Notes: generated by a model from the letters alone, not told the origin. Shown: positions 41,270 through 50,346, counted from the first letter of the stretch. The stretch is 64,000 nt of DNA from Streptomyces sp. GESEQ-35 (GCF_017948485.1 NZ_JAFFSX010000024.1:62001-126000), one strand, 5' to 3'. Made by a program: numbers and translations.

Positions 41270-42555
41270 GTGCGGCACCCGTCCTGTACAGCACGGACAA
41301 CATCGAGGACTGGTCGCTCGACCCGATCGAGCAGGCCATCTCCGACATCGCCGCCGGCCGCCCGGTCGTGGTCGTCGACGACGAGGACCGGGAGAACGAG
41401 GGCGACCTCGTCATCGCCGCCGAGATGGCGACCCCCGAAATCGTCGCCTTCATGATGAGCGAGTGCCGTGGCCTGATCTGCGCCCCCATGGAGGGCGGTG
41501 AGCTGGACCGGCTGAGGCTGCCGCAGATGGTCGAGGACAACACCGAGTCCATGAAGACCGCGTTCACCGTCTCCGTGGACGCCTCCGCCGCGCACGGCGT
41601 GAGCACCGGTATCTCCGCCTCCGACCGCGCGACCACGCTCCGGCTCCTCGCGAGCGGAGACGCCGAGGACGGCGACTTCGTCCGCCCCGGCCACATCTTC
41701 CCGCTGCGCGCCAGGCCCGGCGGCGTACTGGTCCGCAACGGCCACACCGAGGCCGCCGTCGACCTCGCCCGCCTCGCGGGTCTGCGCCCGGCCGGCGCCA
41801 TCGTCGAGATCGCGGGAGAGGACGGCCGTATGCTCCGCCTCCCCGAACTGATCCCGTTCGCCCGCAAGCACGGCCTGACGATCATCTCCATCGAGGACCT
41901 GATCGCCTACCGCCGGACCTCGGAGCCCACCGTCCGCCGTGAGGCGGAGACCCAGCTCCCCACCGCCTTCGGCGACTTCACGGCGTACGGCTACCGCTCC
42001 ACCGTCGACGGCGTCGAGCACGTCGCCCTCGTGCACGGCGAGATCGGCGACGGCGAGGACGTCCTCGTCCGTGTCCACTCCGAATGCCTCACCGGCGACA
42101 TCTTCCACTCCCTGCGCTGCGACTGCGGCCCCCAGTTGAGTGCCTCCCTGGAGCGCATCCAGGCCGAGGGCAGGGGAGTGGTGGTCTATCTGCGCGGCCA
42201 CGAGGGCCGCGGCATCGGTCTGCTGTCCAAACTGAGGGCGTACGAGCTCCAGGAGCGCGGCCGCGACACCCTCGACGCCAACCTGGAACTCGGTCTGCCG
42301 GCCGACGCCCGGGACTACGGCGCCGGCGCACAGATCCTGGAGGACCTCGGCGTCCGCAGTGTGCGGCTGATGACCAACAACCCCGACAAGACCGACGCGC
42401 TCGTCCGCCACGGCCTCAAGGTCAACGGCCGTGAGCCGATGCCCGTACAGGCGGGCGAGCACAACCTCCGCTACCTGCGCACCAAGCGGGACCGGATGGG
42501 GCACGACCTGCCCTGGCTGGACACGACCACCGTGTCCGCCTGCGGCAACCAGTAG
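41266..42555 (+). CDS. ribBA: Bifunctional DHBP synthase / GTP cyclohydrolase II
   Basis: A 429-residue fusion. Residues about 18-215 are 3,4-dihydroxy-2-butanone-4-phosphate synthase (VVVDDEDRENEGDLV, HGVSTGISASDRATT); about 220-420 are GTP cyclohydrolase II with zinc ligands in SECLTGDIFHSLRCDCG and the arginine region LRGHEGRGIGLLSK. It starts both branches of riboflavin synthesis, from ribulose-5-phosphate and GTP. ATG overlaps the ribM stop; ribH follows 26 bases downstream. Confidence 0.95.
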   Translation: MSAAPVLYSTDNIEDWSLDPIEQAISDIAAGRPVVVVDDEDRENEGDLVIAAEMATPEIVAFMMSECRGLICAPMEGGELDRLRLPQMVEDNTESMKTAFTVSVDASAAHGVSTGISASDRATTLRLLASGDAEDGDFVRPGHIFPLRARPGGVLVRNGHTEAAVDLARLAGLRPAGAIVEIAGEDGRMLRLPELIPFARKHGLTIISIEDLIAYRRTSEPTVRREAETQLPTAFGDFTAYGYRSTVDGVEHVALVHGEIGDGEDVLVRVHSECLTGDIFHSLRCDCGPQLSASLERIQAEGRGVVVYLRGHEGRGIGLLSKLRAYELQERGRDTLDANLELGLPADARDYGAGAQILEDLGVRSVRLMTNNPDKTDALVRHGLKVNGREPMPVQAGEHNLRYLRTKRDRMGHDLPWLDTTTVSACGNQ

Positions 42556-42581
42556 AAGAGCCACGAGGAGAGACGAGAGAC

Positions 42582-43067
42582 GTGAGCGGCAAGGGTGCAC
42601 CGGAACTGTCCGTACGCAATGTGGGCGACCTGCGGGTCGCCGTCATCGCGGCACAGTGGCACGACAAGGTGATGGACGGCCTGGTGGACGGCGCCCTGCG
42701 CGCCCTGCACGACCTCGGCATCGACGAGCCGACCCTCCTCAGGGTCCCCGGCAGCTGGGAACTCCCGGTCGTCGCCAAGGTCCTCGCGGGCCGGGGCTAC
42801 GACGCGGTCGTCGCCCTCGGCGTCGTCATCCGCGGCGGCACCCCCCATTTCGAGTACGTGTGCCAGGGCGTCACCCAGGGTCTCACCCAGGTCTCCGTCG
42901 AGACCGGCGTCCCCATCGGCTTCGGCGTGCTGACCTGCGACACCGAGGAGCAGGCCCTCGACCGGGCCGGGCTGCCCGGCTCGAACGAGGACAAGGGACA
43001 CGAGGCGGTGACAGCGGCGGTGGCGACGGCGGCCACCCTCCGCTCAGTATCCGAACCGTGGCGCTAG
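42582..43067 (+). CDS. ribH: 6,7-dimethyl-8-ribityllumazine synthase
   Basis: A 161-residue lumazine synthase. RVAVIAAQWHDKVMDGLVDG, VPGSWELPVVAK, ALGVVIRGGTPHFEYVC (with the substrate-binding His) and GVLTCDTEEQALDRAG are the family blocks. It condenses the products of the two RibBA-derived branches and delivers lumazine to RibE. GTG 42582 has GAGGAGA upstream. Last gene of the rib operon; hisE follows 34 bases after. Confidence 0.95.
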   Translation: MSGKGAPELSVRNVGDLRVAVIAAQWHDKVMDGLVDGALRALHDLGIDEPTLLRVPGSWELPVVAKVLAGRGYDAVVALGVVIRGGTPHFEYVCQGVTQGLTQVSVETGVPIGFGVLTCDTEEQALDRAGLPGSNEDKGHEAVTAAVATAATLRSVSEPWR

Positions 43068-43101
43068 GCGGGTCGGCACACCGCGTAAAGTGGGCGCCAC
43101 C

Positions 43102-43374
43102 ATGTCCAATAAGACGTTCGAGGAGCTCTTCACCGAGCTCCAGCACAAGGCCGCAAACGGCGACCCCGCCACGTCCCGCACCGCGGAACTGGTCGAGAAG
43201 GGCGTCCATGCCATCGGCAAGAAGGTCGTCGAGGAGGCCGCCGAAGTCTGGATGGCCGCCGAGTACGAGGGCAAGGAGGCAGCCGCCGAGGAGATCTCGC
43301 AGCTGCTCTACCACGTTCAGGTGATGATGGTCGCCCGCGGCATCTCCCTGGACGACGTCTACGCCCACCTCTGA
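43102..43374 (+). CDS. hisE: Phosphoribosyl-ATP pyrophosphohydrolase
   Basis: A 90-residue MazG-like protein with KTFEELFTELQHKAANGD and the metal-binding KKVVEEAAEVWMAAEYEG helix. It catalyses the second step of histidine synthesis. ATG 43102 is preferred to GTG 43090 because MSNKTFEEL is the usual start of Streptomyces HisE; neither has a strong ribosome site. It is the first of the hisE-hisG pair directly behind the rib operon and may be co-transcribed with it. Confidence 0.93.
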   Translation: MSNKTFEELFTELQHKAANGDPATSRTAELVEKGVHAIGKKVVEEAAEVWMAAEYEGKEAAAEEISQLLYHVQVMMVARGISLDDVYAHL

Positions 43375-43425
43375 GCCGTAAACCGCACACCCGCACCGTA
43401 CGCACGAACAAAGGAAGCCGACCTC

Positions 43426-44283
43426 ATGCTGCGCATCGCCGTCCCCAACAAGGGTTCCCTGTCCGGCCCTGCGGCGGAGATGCTGCATGAGGCCGGCTAC
43501 CAGCAGCGCCGCGAGTCCAAGGAACTGCGGATCGTCGACCCGCACAACGAGGTCGAGTTCTTCTACCTCCGCCCCCGCGACATCGCGATCTACGTCTCCT
43601 CCGGCCGCCTCGACATCGGCGTCACCGGCCGCGATCTGCTCATCGACTCCGGCGCCAGGGCCGAGGAGATCCTCCCGCTCGGCTTCGCCCGCTCCACCTT
43701 CCGCTACGCCACCAAGCCCGGCACGGCGAAGGGCGTCGAGGACCTCGACGGCATGACGGTCGCCACCTCGTACGAGGGCATCGTCGCCAAGCACCTCGCC
43801 GACCACGGCATCGACGCCTCCGTGGTCCACCTCGACGGCGCCGTCGAGACCGCCATCGAACTCGGTGTCGCCGAGGTCATCGCGGACGTCGTCGAGACCG
43901 GCACCTCACTGCGCAACGCGGGCCTTGAGGTCTTCGGCGAGCCGATCATGACGTCCGAGGCCGTCGTGATCCGCCGTACCGGCGCGGAGCCCGATGACAG
44001 CGCCGAGCCAAAGGTGCAGCAGTTCCTGCGCCGCCTCCAGGGTGTCCTGGTCGCCCGGACTTACGTGATGATGGACTACGACTGCCGTGTCGAGCAGTTG
44101 GAGAAGGCCGTAGCGCTCACGCCCGGTCTGGAGTCCCCGACGGTCTCGCCGCTGCACAACGAGGGCTGGGTCGCCGTCCGCGCGATGGTCCCGGCCAAGG
44201 AGGCCCAGCGGATCATGGACGACCTGTACGACATCGGTGCCCGGGCCATTCTGACCACCGCCATCCACGCCTGCCGCCTCTGA
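43426..44283 (+). CDS. hisG: ATP phosphoribosyltransferase, long form
   Basis: A 285-residue HisG of the long type: catalytic domain about 1-210 (LRIAVPNKGSLSGPAAEML, DIGVTGRDLLIDSG) and a C-terminal ACT-like regulatory domain (about 215-285, NEGWVAVRAMVPAKEAQRI) for feedback by histidine, so no HisZ is needed. It starts histidine synthesis by joining ATP and PRPP. AAAGGAAG precedes the ATG. Confidence 0.95.
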   Translation: MLRIAVPNKGSLSGPAAEMLHEAGYQQRRESKELRIVDPHNEVEFFYLRPRDIAIYVSSGRLDIGVTGRDLLIDSGARAEEILPLGFARSTFRYATKPGTAKGVEDLDGMTVATSYEGIVAKHLADHGIDASVVHLDGAVETAIELGVAEVIADVVETGTSLRNAGLEVFGEPIMTSEAVVIRRTGAEPDDSAEPKVQQFLRRLQGVLVARTYVMMDYDCRVEQLEKAVALTPGLESPTVSPLHNEGWVAVRAMVPAKEAQRIMDDLYDIGARAILTTAIHACRL

Positions 44284-44298
44284 GGGGCAGTGGAGAAC

Positions 44299-44754
44299 AT
44301 GTCCGACCTGCCTGCCCTCCCCGTCACGTTCCGGCCGGGCCACACCCGGGCCGTCCTGCTCACCGCCGGTGCCGCGATCTTCGTGGTCATCACGACCGTC
44401 GCGATGCTGCTGGAGCAGCTCAGCCCGGGCGAGCGCCTCAGCTTCGTCCTCACGGGGGCGTTGCTCTTCGGAGTGCTGCTCATGCTCTCCCGGCCGAAGG
44501 TGCTCGCCGACGAGTCGGGCGTCACCGTGGTGAACATCGCCAGCAGCCGCCATCTGGAGTGGGCCGAGATTCTTCAGGTGAACCTGCGTCCGGGCGACCC
44601 CTGGGTGTTCCTCAACCTCAGCGACGGCACCAGCCTGCCCGCGCTCGGCATCCAGCCGGGCATCGCCAAGCAGCGCGCCATCGCCGACGCCAGGACCCTG
44701 CGGGCGCTCGCCGAAGCGCGTTCCACAGCGCGTCCCGAGGAACATCACGGCTGA
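44299..44754 (+). CDS. Bacterial PH-domain membrane protein
   Basis: A 151-residue protein with two membrane helices (about 17-37 and 46-62) followed by a PH-like domain (LADESGVTVVNIASSRHLEWAEI ... GDPWVFLNLSDG). Such proteins are common behind hisG in actinobacteria; function unknown. Two starts are possible: GTG 44290 and ATG 44299; I use the ATG. A terminator follows the stop. Confidence 0.8.
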   Translation: MSDLPALPVTFRPGHTRAVLLTAGAAIFVVITTVAMLLEQLSPGERLSFVLTGALLFGVLLMLSRPKVLADESGVTVVNIASSRHLEWAEILQVNLRPGDPWVFLNLSDGTSLPALGIQPGIAKQRAIADARTLRALAEARSTARPEEHHG

Positions 44755-44804
44755 CTCGGGGGCGTCCACCCTGCCGCACATGCCCCTGTCTTGATTAATC
44801 TGTT

Positions 44805-44834
44805 GGCGGAGGCTTTTTTCGCTGCGCCTCCGCC
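44805..44834 (+). terminator. Terminator after the his/PH unit
   Basis: GGCGGAGGC and GCCTCCGCC form a perfect 9-bp stem; the 12-base loop begins with six T. It lies about 50 bases after the PH-domain gene. Confidence 0.75.
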
Positions 44835-44920
44835 CCTGCGCGCCACCCGGTGCCCAGGGGTTCCTGCTACGCGAGGAGTGACCCTCTCCGGCGATGGACG
44901 GATCGTCCTGTAGTACTTGC

Positions 44921-44955
44921 GCCGCCCCCGGTCGACATAGCGTCGAGGCGGCGGC
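44921..44955 (+). promoter_or_regulatory. Hairpin covering the ribosome site of the first CNNM gene
   Basis: GCCGCC (44921-44926) pairs with GGCGGC (44950-44955), and inside it TCGAC (44932-44936) pairs with GTCGA (44942-44946). The GAGG that would serve as Shine-Dalgarno is within the 3' side, a few bases before the ATG at 44959. Translational control is possible. Confidence 0.45.
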
Positions 44956-44958
44956 ATC

Positions 44959-46287
44959 ATGACCACCCCTCTGCTGCTCCTCGGAGCCGCATTCCTGTTG
45001 ATTCTCGCCAACGGCTTCTTCGTGGCGGCCGAGTTCGGCCTGGTGACGGTCGAGCGCCCGGACGCCGAGAAGGCCGCGGCCGAAGGCGACCGACGGGCCC
45101 GTACGGTCGTCGAGTCGCTGAAGGAGCTGTCCTTCCAGCTCTCCGGCACCCAACTCGGCATCACCATCACCTCCCTCGTCGTCGGCATGCTCGCCGAACC
45201 GGCGCTCGCCCAGTTGCTGGACGGCCCGTTCACGGCGATCGGCATCCCCGACGGCGCGGTGCCCGGCGTCGCCGTGGTCGTCGGCATGCTGTTGGCCTCG
45301 GCCGTGCAGATGGTGATCGGCGAACTCGTGCCCAAGAACTGGGCGGTCTCCCGCCCGCTCCAGGTCGCGCGCTTCGTCGCCGGCCCGCAGCACGCCTTCG
45401 CCCGTCTGTTCCGCCCGGTGATCGCCGGCCTGAACGCGGTCGCCAACCGGCTCGTCCGCACCCTGGGCATCGAGCCCGCCGAGGAGCTGGCCTCCGCCCG
45501 CACCCCCGGCGAACTCGTCTCTCTCGCCCGGCACTCCGCCCGCGCCGGCACCCTGGAACAGGACACGGCGGACCTGTTCGTACGGACCCTGTCGCTCGGC
45601 GAGCTGACCGCACAGCACGTCATGACCCCGCGCGTGAAGGTCAGCGCGCTCCAGTCGTCGGCGACCGCCGAGGACGTGGTCAATCTCACCCGCGCCACCG
45701 GTCTGTCCCGCTTCCCGGTCTACCGGGAGCGGATCGACGAGATCGTCGGCATGATCCACCTCAAGGACGCCCTGGCGGTCCCCGTCCACGAACGGCTGCG
45801 CACCCCCGTCACCCGGATCGCGCAGACCCCCCTGCTGGTCCCCGAGACCCTGCCCGTGCAGCCGCTGCTGGCGCGCCTGCGCAGCGAGCAGCCCATCGCC
45901 GTCGTCGTCGACGAGTACGGCGGCACGGCGGGCGTCGTCACGCTGGAGGACATCGTCGAGGAGATCGTCGGCGAGGTCCGCGACGAGCACGACGGTCAGG
46001 ACGTGCCCGAATTCGCCCCCGCCCCGCCGGAGGACGGCAGGCCCGCGTGGGACGTCGACGGCAGTTGCCGCGTCGACATCCTTCAGCGCATAGGCCTCGA
46101 CGTGCCCGAGGGGCCCTACGAGACGGTCGCCGGCCTGGTCGCCGATCTGCTCGGCCGGATCCCGGCCGTCGGCGACAAGGCCGAACTGCCGGGCTGGCGG
46201 CTCGCCGTGCGCCAGGTCGGCCACTACCGCGCGGAGCGGGTACGGCTGGTCAGAACGGCACTGGTTGCCGTGGAGGCCGTCCGATGA
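44959..46287 (+). CDS. CNNM/CBS-domain transporter (TlyC/CorC family), first copy
   Basis: A 442-residue membrane protein. A CNNM (DUF21) domain of about four helices (1-190, NGFFVAAEFGLVTVERPD, IGELVPKNWA) is followed by a CBS pair (about 215-335, MTPRVKVSALQSS, VVVDEYGGTAGVVTLEDIVEE) and a CorC_HlyC C-terminal domain (about 350-435). The family was once called hemolysin but members handle Mg2+/Co2+ efflux or cation homeostasis. It overlaps the next paralogue by 4 bases. Confidence 0.88.
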   Translation: MTTPLLLLGAAFLLILANGFFVAAEFGLVTVERPDAEKAAAEGDRRARTVVESLKELSFQLSGTQLGITITSLVVGMLAEPALAQLLDGPFTAIGIPDGAVPGVAVVVGMLLASAVQMVIGELVPKNWAVSRPLQVARFVAGPQHAFARLFRPVIAGLNAVANRLVRTLGIEPAEELASARTPGELVSLARHSARAGTLEQDTADLFVRTLSLGELTAQHVMTPRVKVSALQSSATAEDVVNLTRATGLSRFPVYRERIDEIVGMIHLKDALAVPVHERLRTPVTRIAQTPLLVPETLPVQPLLARLRSEQPIAVVVDEYGGTAGVVTLEDIVEEIVGEVRDEHDGQDVPEFAPAPPEDGRPAWDVDGSCRVDILQRIGLDVPEGPYETVAGLVADLLGRIPAVGDKAELPGWRLAVRQVGHYRAERVRLVRTALVAVEAVR

Positions 46288-47369
46288 GCGTGCTCCAACT
46301 TCTGTTCGCCGGGCTGCTGGTGCTCACCAACGGCTTCTTCGTCGGCGCCGAGTTCGCCCTTGTCTCCGTACGCCGCAGCCAGATCGAACCGCTCGGTACC
46401 GCCAGGGCACGGCAGGTGCTGTACGGCCTGGAGCGGCTGCCGCAGATGATGGCCGCGGCCCAGTTCGGCATCACCGTCTGCTCGCTGACACTGGGCGCGG
46501 TCGCCGAGCCGACGGTCGCAAGCATCCTGGAACCGTTCTTCGAATGGATCCACCTCCCGCACGCGATGATCCATCCGCTGGGCTACGTCATCGCCCTGGC
46601 CACCGTGGTCTTCTTCCACCTCGTCATCGGCGAGATGCTCCCGAAGAACCTCGCGATGGCCGCCCCGGAGAAGGTCGCGCTGTGGCTCAGCCCCGGACTG
46701 GTGGCCTTCGCCCGGCTCTGCAAGCCGATCACCGTGGCCCTCGGCGCCTGTGCCCAGGGCATCCTGCGGCTCTTCCGTGTCGAGCCCAAGGACGAGGTCG
46801 AGGCGGTCTTCACCAGCGAGCAGCTCAACCGGCTGGTGGAGGACTCCGGCCAGGCCGGCCTGCTCGACCCCGAGGAGCAGGAGCGGTTGGAGGACGCGCT
46901 GGAACTGGGCTCCCGGCCGGTCACCGATGTGCTCCTCGGCCGCGAGTCGCTGGTGACCGTCCCTCCCTCGGTCACCCCGGGCCAGATCATCGAGCTCACC
47001 GCCCGCACCGGGTACTCGCGCTTTCCGATCGTGGCCGAGAACGGTGCCTTCATGGGGTACCTGCACGTCAAGGACGTACTCGACCTGGAGGAGTCCGAGC
47101 GTGCGGTGCCGCAGCAGATCTGGCGGCCGATGACGACCCTGCGGTCGGAGCTGCCGCTGGATGACGCGCTGACGGTGATGCGGCGGGCCGCGACGCACCT
47201 TGCGCAGGTGGCCGACGGGGCCGGGAAGGTCCTGGGGCTCGTGGCGCTGGAGGATGTGCTGGAGCTCCTGGTGGGTGAGGTGCGGGACCCTGCGCATCGC
47301 GAGGTGACCGCCGTGCCCAAGGTGTCCGAGCCCCGGTCGGGGGCGCCGGAGGAGGTTCTGGCGAGCTGA
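46284..47369 (+). CDS. CNNM/CBS-domain transporter, second copy
   Basis: A 361-residue paralogue of the preceding protein: CNNM domain with NGFFVGAEFALVSVRRSQIE and IGEMLPKNLAMAAPEK, then a CBS pair (about 215-340). It lacks the C-terminal CorC_HlyC domain, ending after VLELLVGEV. The paired long and short forms with overlapping ATGA suggest a heteromeric complex. Convergent with the AAA ATPase gene, 24 bases away. Confidence 0.87.
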   Translation: MSVLQLLFAGLLVLTNGFFVGAEFALVSVRRSQIEPLGTARARQVLYGLERLPQMMAAAQFGITVCSLTLGAVAEPTVASILEPFFEWIHLPHAMIHPLGYVIALATVVFFHLVIGEMLPKNLAMAAPEKVALWLSPGLVAFARLCKPITVALGACAQGILRLFRVEPKDEVEAVFTSEQLNRLVEDSGQAGLLDPEEQERLEDALELGSRPVTDVLLGRESLVTVPPSVTPGQIIELTARTGYSRFPIVAENGAFMGYLHVKDVLDLEESERAVPQQIWRPMTTLRSELPLDDALTVMRRAATHLAQVADGAGKVLGLVALEDVLELLVGEVRDPAHREVTAVPKVSEPRSGAPEEVLAS

Positions 47370-47393
47370 TCGCGAGCGGAGCCGCAGGGTCCC

Positions 47394-49256
47394 TCACATC
47401 GTCGACGGATCCTGCGGCCCCCGCCCCGACAGCACCTCCCCGTACGCCTGCATGAGGTCGGGCAGTCGGAGTGTCGACAAGTCGTCACGGGTCAGCGTCC
47501 CGGGATAGGCGGACAACCGCAGATCCCGGTACGCGCAGCTCTTCTCGTACAGCGTCCGCAGGAACCGTCCGTTCCCCAGCTCGTCGATCCACCCCTGGTC
47601 GACGACATGCCCCGCGATGGACCGCAGCTCGTCCAGCGCCTCCTCGTCCCACACGTCCCCGTTCTCCGCGGCCAGCACTTCGCCGATGGAGGTGAGTTCG
47701 AGGGGGCGGTAGGAGGGGAAGTCGACGCGGGTGGTGAAGCGGGAGGACAGGCCGGGGTTGGCGGCGAGGAGTCGGTCCATGCCCTCGGGGTAGCCGGCCA
47801 GGATCACCACGAGGTGGTCGCGGTTGTCCTCGGCCCGCTTCAGCAGCACCTGGAGCGCCTCGTCGCCGTACGCGTCCCCCTTGCCGTATCCCGAGTTGGA
47901 GAGCGAGTAGGCCTCGTCGACGAAGAGGACGCCGCCGATCGCGGAGTCGATCAGTTCGTTGGCCTTCACTGCCGTCTGGCCGAGATACTCGCCGACCAGG
48001 TCCGCCCGCTGGGCCTCCACGAGGTGGTCGCCGCCGAGCAGGCCGAGGGCGTAGAAGACCCGCCCCAGGATCCGGGCCACCGTCGTCTTCCCCGTGCCCG
48101 AGGGCCCGGAGAACACGAAATGCCGCTTGGGCGGCTGGACCGGCAGTCCCTGCCCGGCCCGCAGCCGAGCCATGTTCAACTGCGCCGACAACGCCTTGAC
48201 TTGGCGCTTCACCGGTTCCAGACCCACCATGCGCTCGAGCTCGGCGAGCGCTTCCTCGAGTAGTGCGGGGTCGGTCGGGCCGGTCGGCAGCGGGGGCGTC
48301 GGGACGATCGACTTCTCCCGCACCGACGGATCGATCGCCGACGGCAGCGGGCCCGTCGGCGGCATGTCGGGCCCGGACAGCTTGAGGTCACGGCCCTCGA
48401 TGCCGAAGAGCGGGTCGATGCCGTCCGGCCCCTCTATGACGTCCTGGCCGCCGGAGAGCGTGATCGCCGCGAGGTCGGTGGAGTCGTCGTACCCGTCGCC
48501 CTCGGCGATCGCCGCGAGCCGGGCCGAGGTGTCCATGAAGGCGGGGTCGATGCGGTGCACGGCACGGTAGAGCGGGAGAGCCGCAGCCGACCTGCCCGTT
48601 CCCTCGTGCGCCCGCGCCAGCCAGTAGCGCAGTTCCTTGCGCTGCGGTTGTTCGCTGCGGCAGCGCATCAGGGCCGCCGAGAGGAGCGGTTCGGCCTGGC
48701 CGTACATCTCGAGCCGGACCCGGGCCATGCCGCCGAACAGGCCCGCCTCGATGCCGAGCAGCGGATCGTCGATCAGCGGGTCGGTGTGCCGGACGAGCTG
48801 TTCCCAGTCCTTGACCAGATAGGCACGGCAGGCGTGCAGGAAGCGGACCTGATGGTCGGTGTCCACCGGCGGCAGGCCCGCGAGGGCCCGGTCGAGTTCA
48901 GGTACGTGGCGGCCGTCCAGCCAGTGGGAGGCGTGCGCGAGCAGCAGGTCGCGCGGGCTCTCCAGCACGGGCTGCACCCACCAGCCCAGCCAGTACCAGG
49001 AGTTGAGGGTGCGGCGGTGCCGTGTGCGCTGTTCGCCGAAGCGGTCCCGGTGGCGGAACATCCTGAGCAGCGCGGTCGTCGTGTCGACGCGCAGCGCGTG
49101 CAGCCCGAGCCAGCCGTCGGCCATCCCGGGGTCCATCCGTACCGCGGCCCGGAACTCCTCCTCCGCCTGCGGATACGCGCCCATCGTGTAAGCATCGACG
49201 CCTCGCAGCCAGGCGAGGTCGGCCGGGGCCTCGGGGCCCCGCGTGCCGAAGTCCAT
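47394..49256 (-). CDS. EccA-like/CbxX-type AAA+ ATPase
   Basis: A 620-residue protein: an N-terminal TPR-like helical region (about 1-290, YPQAEEEFRAAVRMDPGMADGW), a Pro-rich linker, and a CbxX/CfxQ AAA+ domain (about 340-610) with Walker A GPSGTGKTTVA, FVDEAYSL for Walker B and SRFTTRVDFPSY. This architecture is that of EccA from type VII secretion, but no other ESX gene is near, so the link is structural only. ATG 49256 follows GGGGGACGTG. It may work as a stand-alone unfoldase or assembly factor. Confidence 0.82.
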   Translation of the reverse strand: MDFGTRGPEAPADLAWLRGVDAYTMGAYPQAEEEFRAAVRMDPGMADGWLGLHALRVDTTTALLRMFRHRDRFGEQRTRHRRTLNSWYWLGWWVQPVLESPRDLLLAHASHWLDGRHVPELDRALAGLPPVDTDHQVRFLHACRAYLVKDWEQLVRHTDPLIDDPLLGIEAGLFGGMARVRLEMYGQAEPLLSAALMRCRSEQPQRKELRYWLARAHEGTGRSAAALPLYRAVHRIDPAFMDTSARLAAIAEGDGYDDSTDLAAITLSGGQDVIEGPDGIDPLFGIEGRDLKLSGPDMPPTGPLPSAIDPSVREKSIVPTPPLPTGPTDPALLEEALAELERMVGLEPVKRQVKALSAQLNMARLRAGQGLPVQPPKRHFVFSGPSGTGKTTVARILGRVFYALGLLGGDHLVEAQRADLVGEYLGQTAVKANELIDSAIGGVLFVDEAYSLSNSGYGKGDAYGDEALQVLLKRAEDNRDHLVVILAGYPEGMDRLLAANPGLSSRFTTRVDFPSYRPLELTSIGEVLAAENGDVWDEEALDELRSIAGHVVDQGWIDELGNGRFLRTLYEKSCAYRDLRLSAYPGTLTRDDLSTLRLPDLMQAYGEVLSGRGPQDPSTM

Positions 49257-49692
49257 CACGTCCCCCCACAAACCGTGCCCCCGTTCGGTTCGCCGCCGGG
49301 CCCGGTGCCCGTCGGCAGCCTTGGCCGAACCGCCGTACCGCGGACCGGAGTTGCAACGGTGCGCAGAGCAGCCGTCCGAAGGTCGCACCGAGGGCATCGT
49401 ACCTGCGGTGGTGTCGCCCGCCCCAGGGTGCCGCACAGGGCGTTTGACGAGGTGGGAGCAGATGGGGCGCATTCGGTTCGGTGACCGAGGGTGAGCGAAT
49501 CATGCCGCGCAGCGCCCGAAATGAGTGAAGAGGACAGAACGAAGCCCCCGATCACGGGGGAACAACCGGGGGCTTCGCGTCTGTCGGGCGGCTCCAAATG
49601 GCCGCACATTGAGAACGTAAGACCTGTACGGCCCCCCGGTCAAGCCGAGTTGGGGGAGTCCGGGAAGTTCCGTGGCGCGGGTCTTCACAAGT
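49257..49692. other. Intergenic stretch with one terminator
   Basis: 436 bases between the ATPase start and the end of the kinase gene. Apart from the stem-loop at 49541-49576 I see no coding signal with a ribosome site, no tRNA and no clear promoter; the region must hold the ATPase promoter. Confidence 0.6.
49541..49576 (-). terminator. Terminator downstream of the kinase gene
   Basis: GAAGCCCCCG (49541-49550) and CGGGGGCTTC (49567-49576) form a perfect 10-bp stem with a 16-base loop, in the direction of the minus-strand kinase transcript. Confidence 0.7.
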
Positions 49693-50346
49693 TCAGCACA
49701 TTGCCGACGGGTCGTCACCCTGTGTGAGCGAATGGTCCGGACCAGCCGTTCCAACGGGCCCCGAATGCACCTCGTACCCCTTTTCGCACTGCTGTACCAG
49801 GAGATCGGCGAAGGGGCGCGAAGGGTCGTCGGCGAAGTGCCGCCGCTCCGCCTCGACCCACCCGGCCCAGAAGTCCCGCTGCTCCTCCCCGTCCCGGGTC
49901 CGCCCGCGCGTCCAGGACTCCTCACGGGGCAGCTCCAGCCACAACAGGTGGGCCAGGTGCGGCCGCAGTGCGCGGCGTCCGGCGCCGACCCCCTCGACGA
50001 GGATCACGGGTGCGGGCGGCAGGAGACGGTCCGGTCCGAAGCGGCGGGCGCGCCAGTCGTAGGGGGCGTAGCGCGCGGTCTCGCCCCGGGCGAGCGGTGC
50101 GATCACCTGGGCCAGCAGCCGTTCCGTCCAGCCGAACAGCTGCTCATGGCTGGCGATGTCGTCGAGACGGAGTACGGGTGCGCCGCCCAGCGCGTCGGCC
50201 AACCGGTCGGCGAACGTGGACTTTCCGGAGCCGGCGTGCCCGTCGATCCCGATCAGACGGACCGGGCCGCAGGACGGGGAGAGGCGGCGGAGCCGGAGCG
50301 CGAGGTCGTGAATGGTGCATCCCAGGGTGGCGGGGTAGGCGTGCAT
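49693..50346 (-). CDS. Uridine-kinase-like P-loop kinase
   Basis: A 217-residue protein with Walker A IDGHAGSGKSTFA (about 34-46), VLRLDDIASHEQLFGWTERL as the substrate lid region and VILVEGVGAGRRAL as Walker B, in the layout of uridine kinase/phosphoribulokinase relatives. The acceptor is not known. ATG 50346 has a weak ribosome site. It is divergent from the C39-like gene and appears to be a single-gene unit. Confidence 0.78.
   Translation of the reverse strand: MHAYPATLGCTIHDLALRLRRLSPSCGPVRLIGIDGHAGSGKSTFADRLADALGGAPVLRLDDIASHEQLFGWTERLLAQVIAPLARGETARYAPYDWRARRFGPDRLLPPAPVILVEGVGAGRRALRPHLAHLLWLELPREESWTRGRTRDGEEQRDFWAGWVEAERRHFADDPSRPFADLLVQQCEKGYEVHSGPVGTAGPDHSLTQGDDPSAMC

Noticed and set aside
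47394..49256. Type VII (ESX) secretion locus suggested by the EccA-like ATPase
   Set aside because: No WXG100, EccB/C/D/E or mycosin genes lie within the window on either side.
49733..49744. TGGTCCGGACCA, identical to the dre-like core before GH27
   Set aside because: It lies inside the 3' coding end of the kinase gene with no promoter nearby, so it is most likely a chance match.
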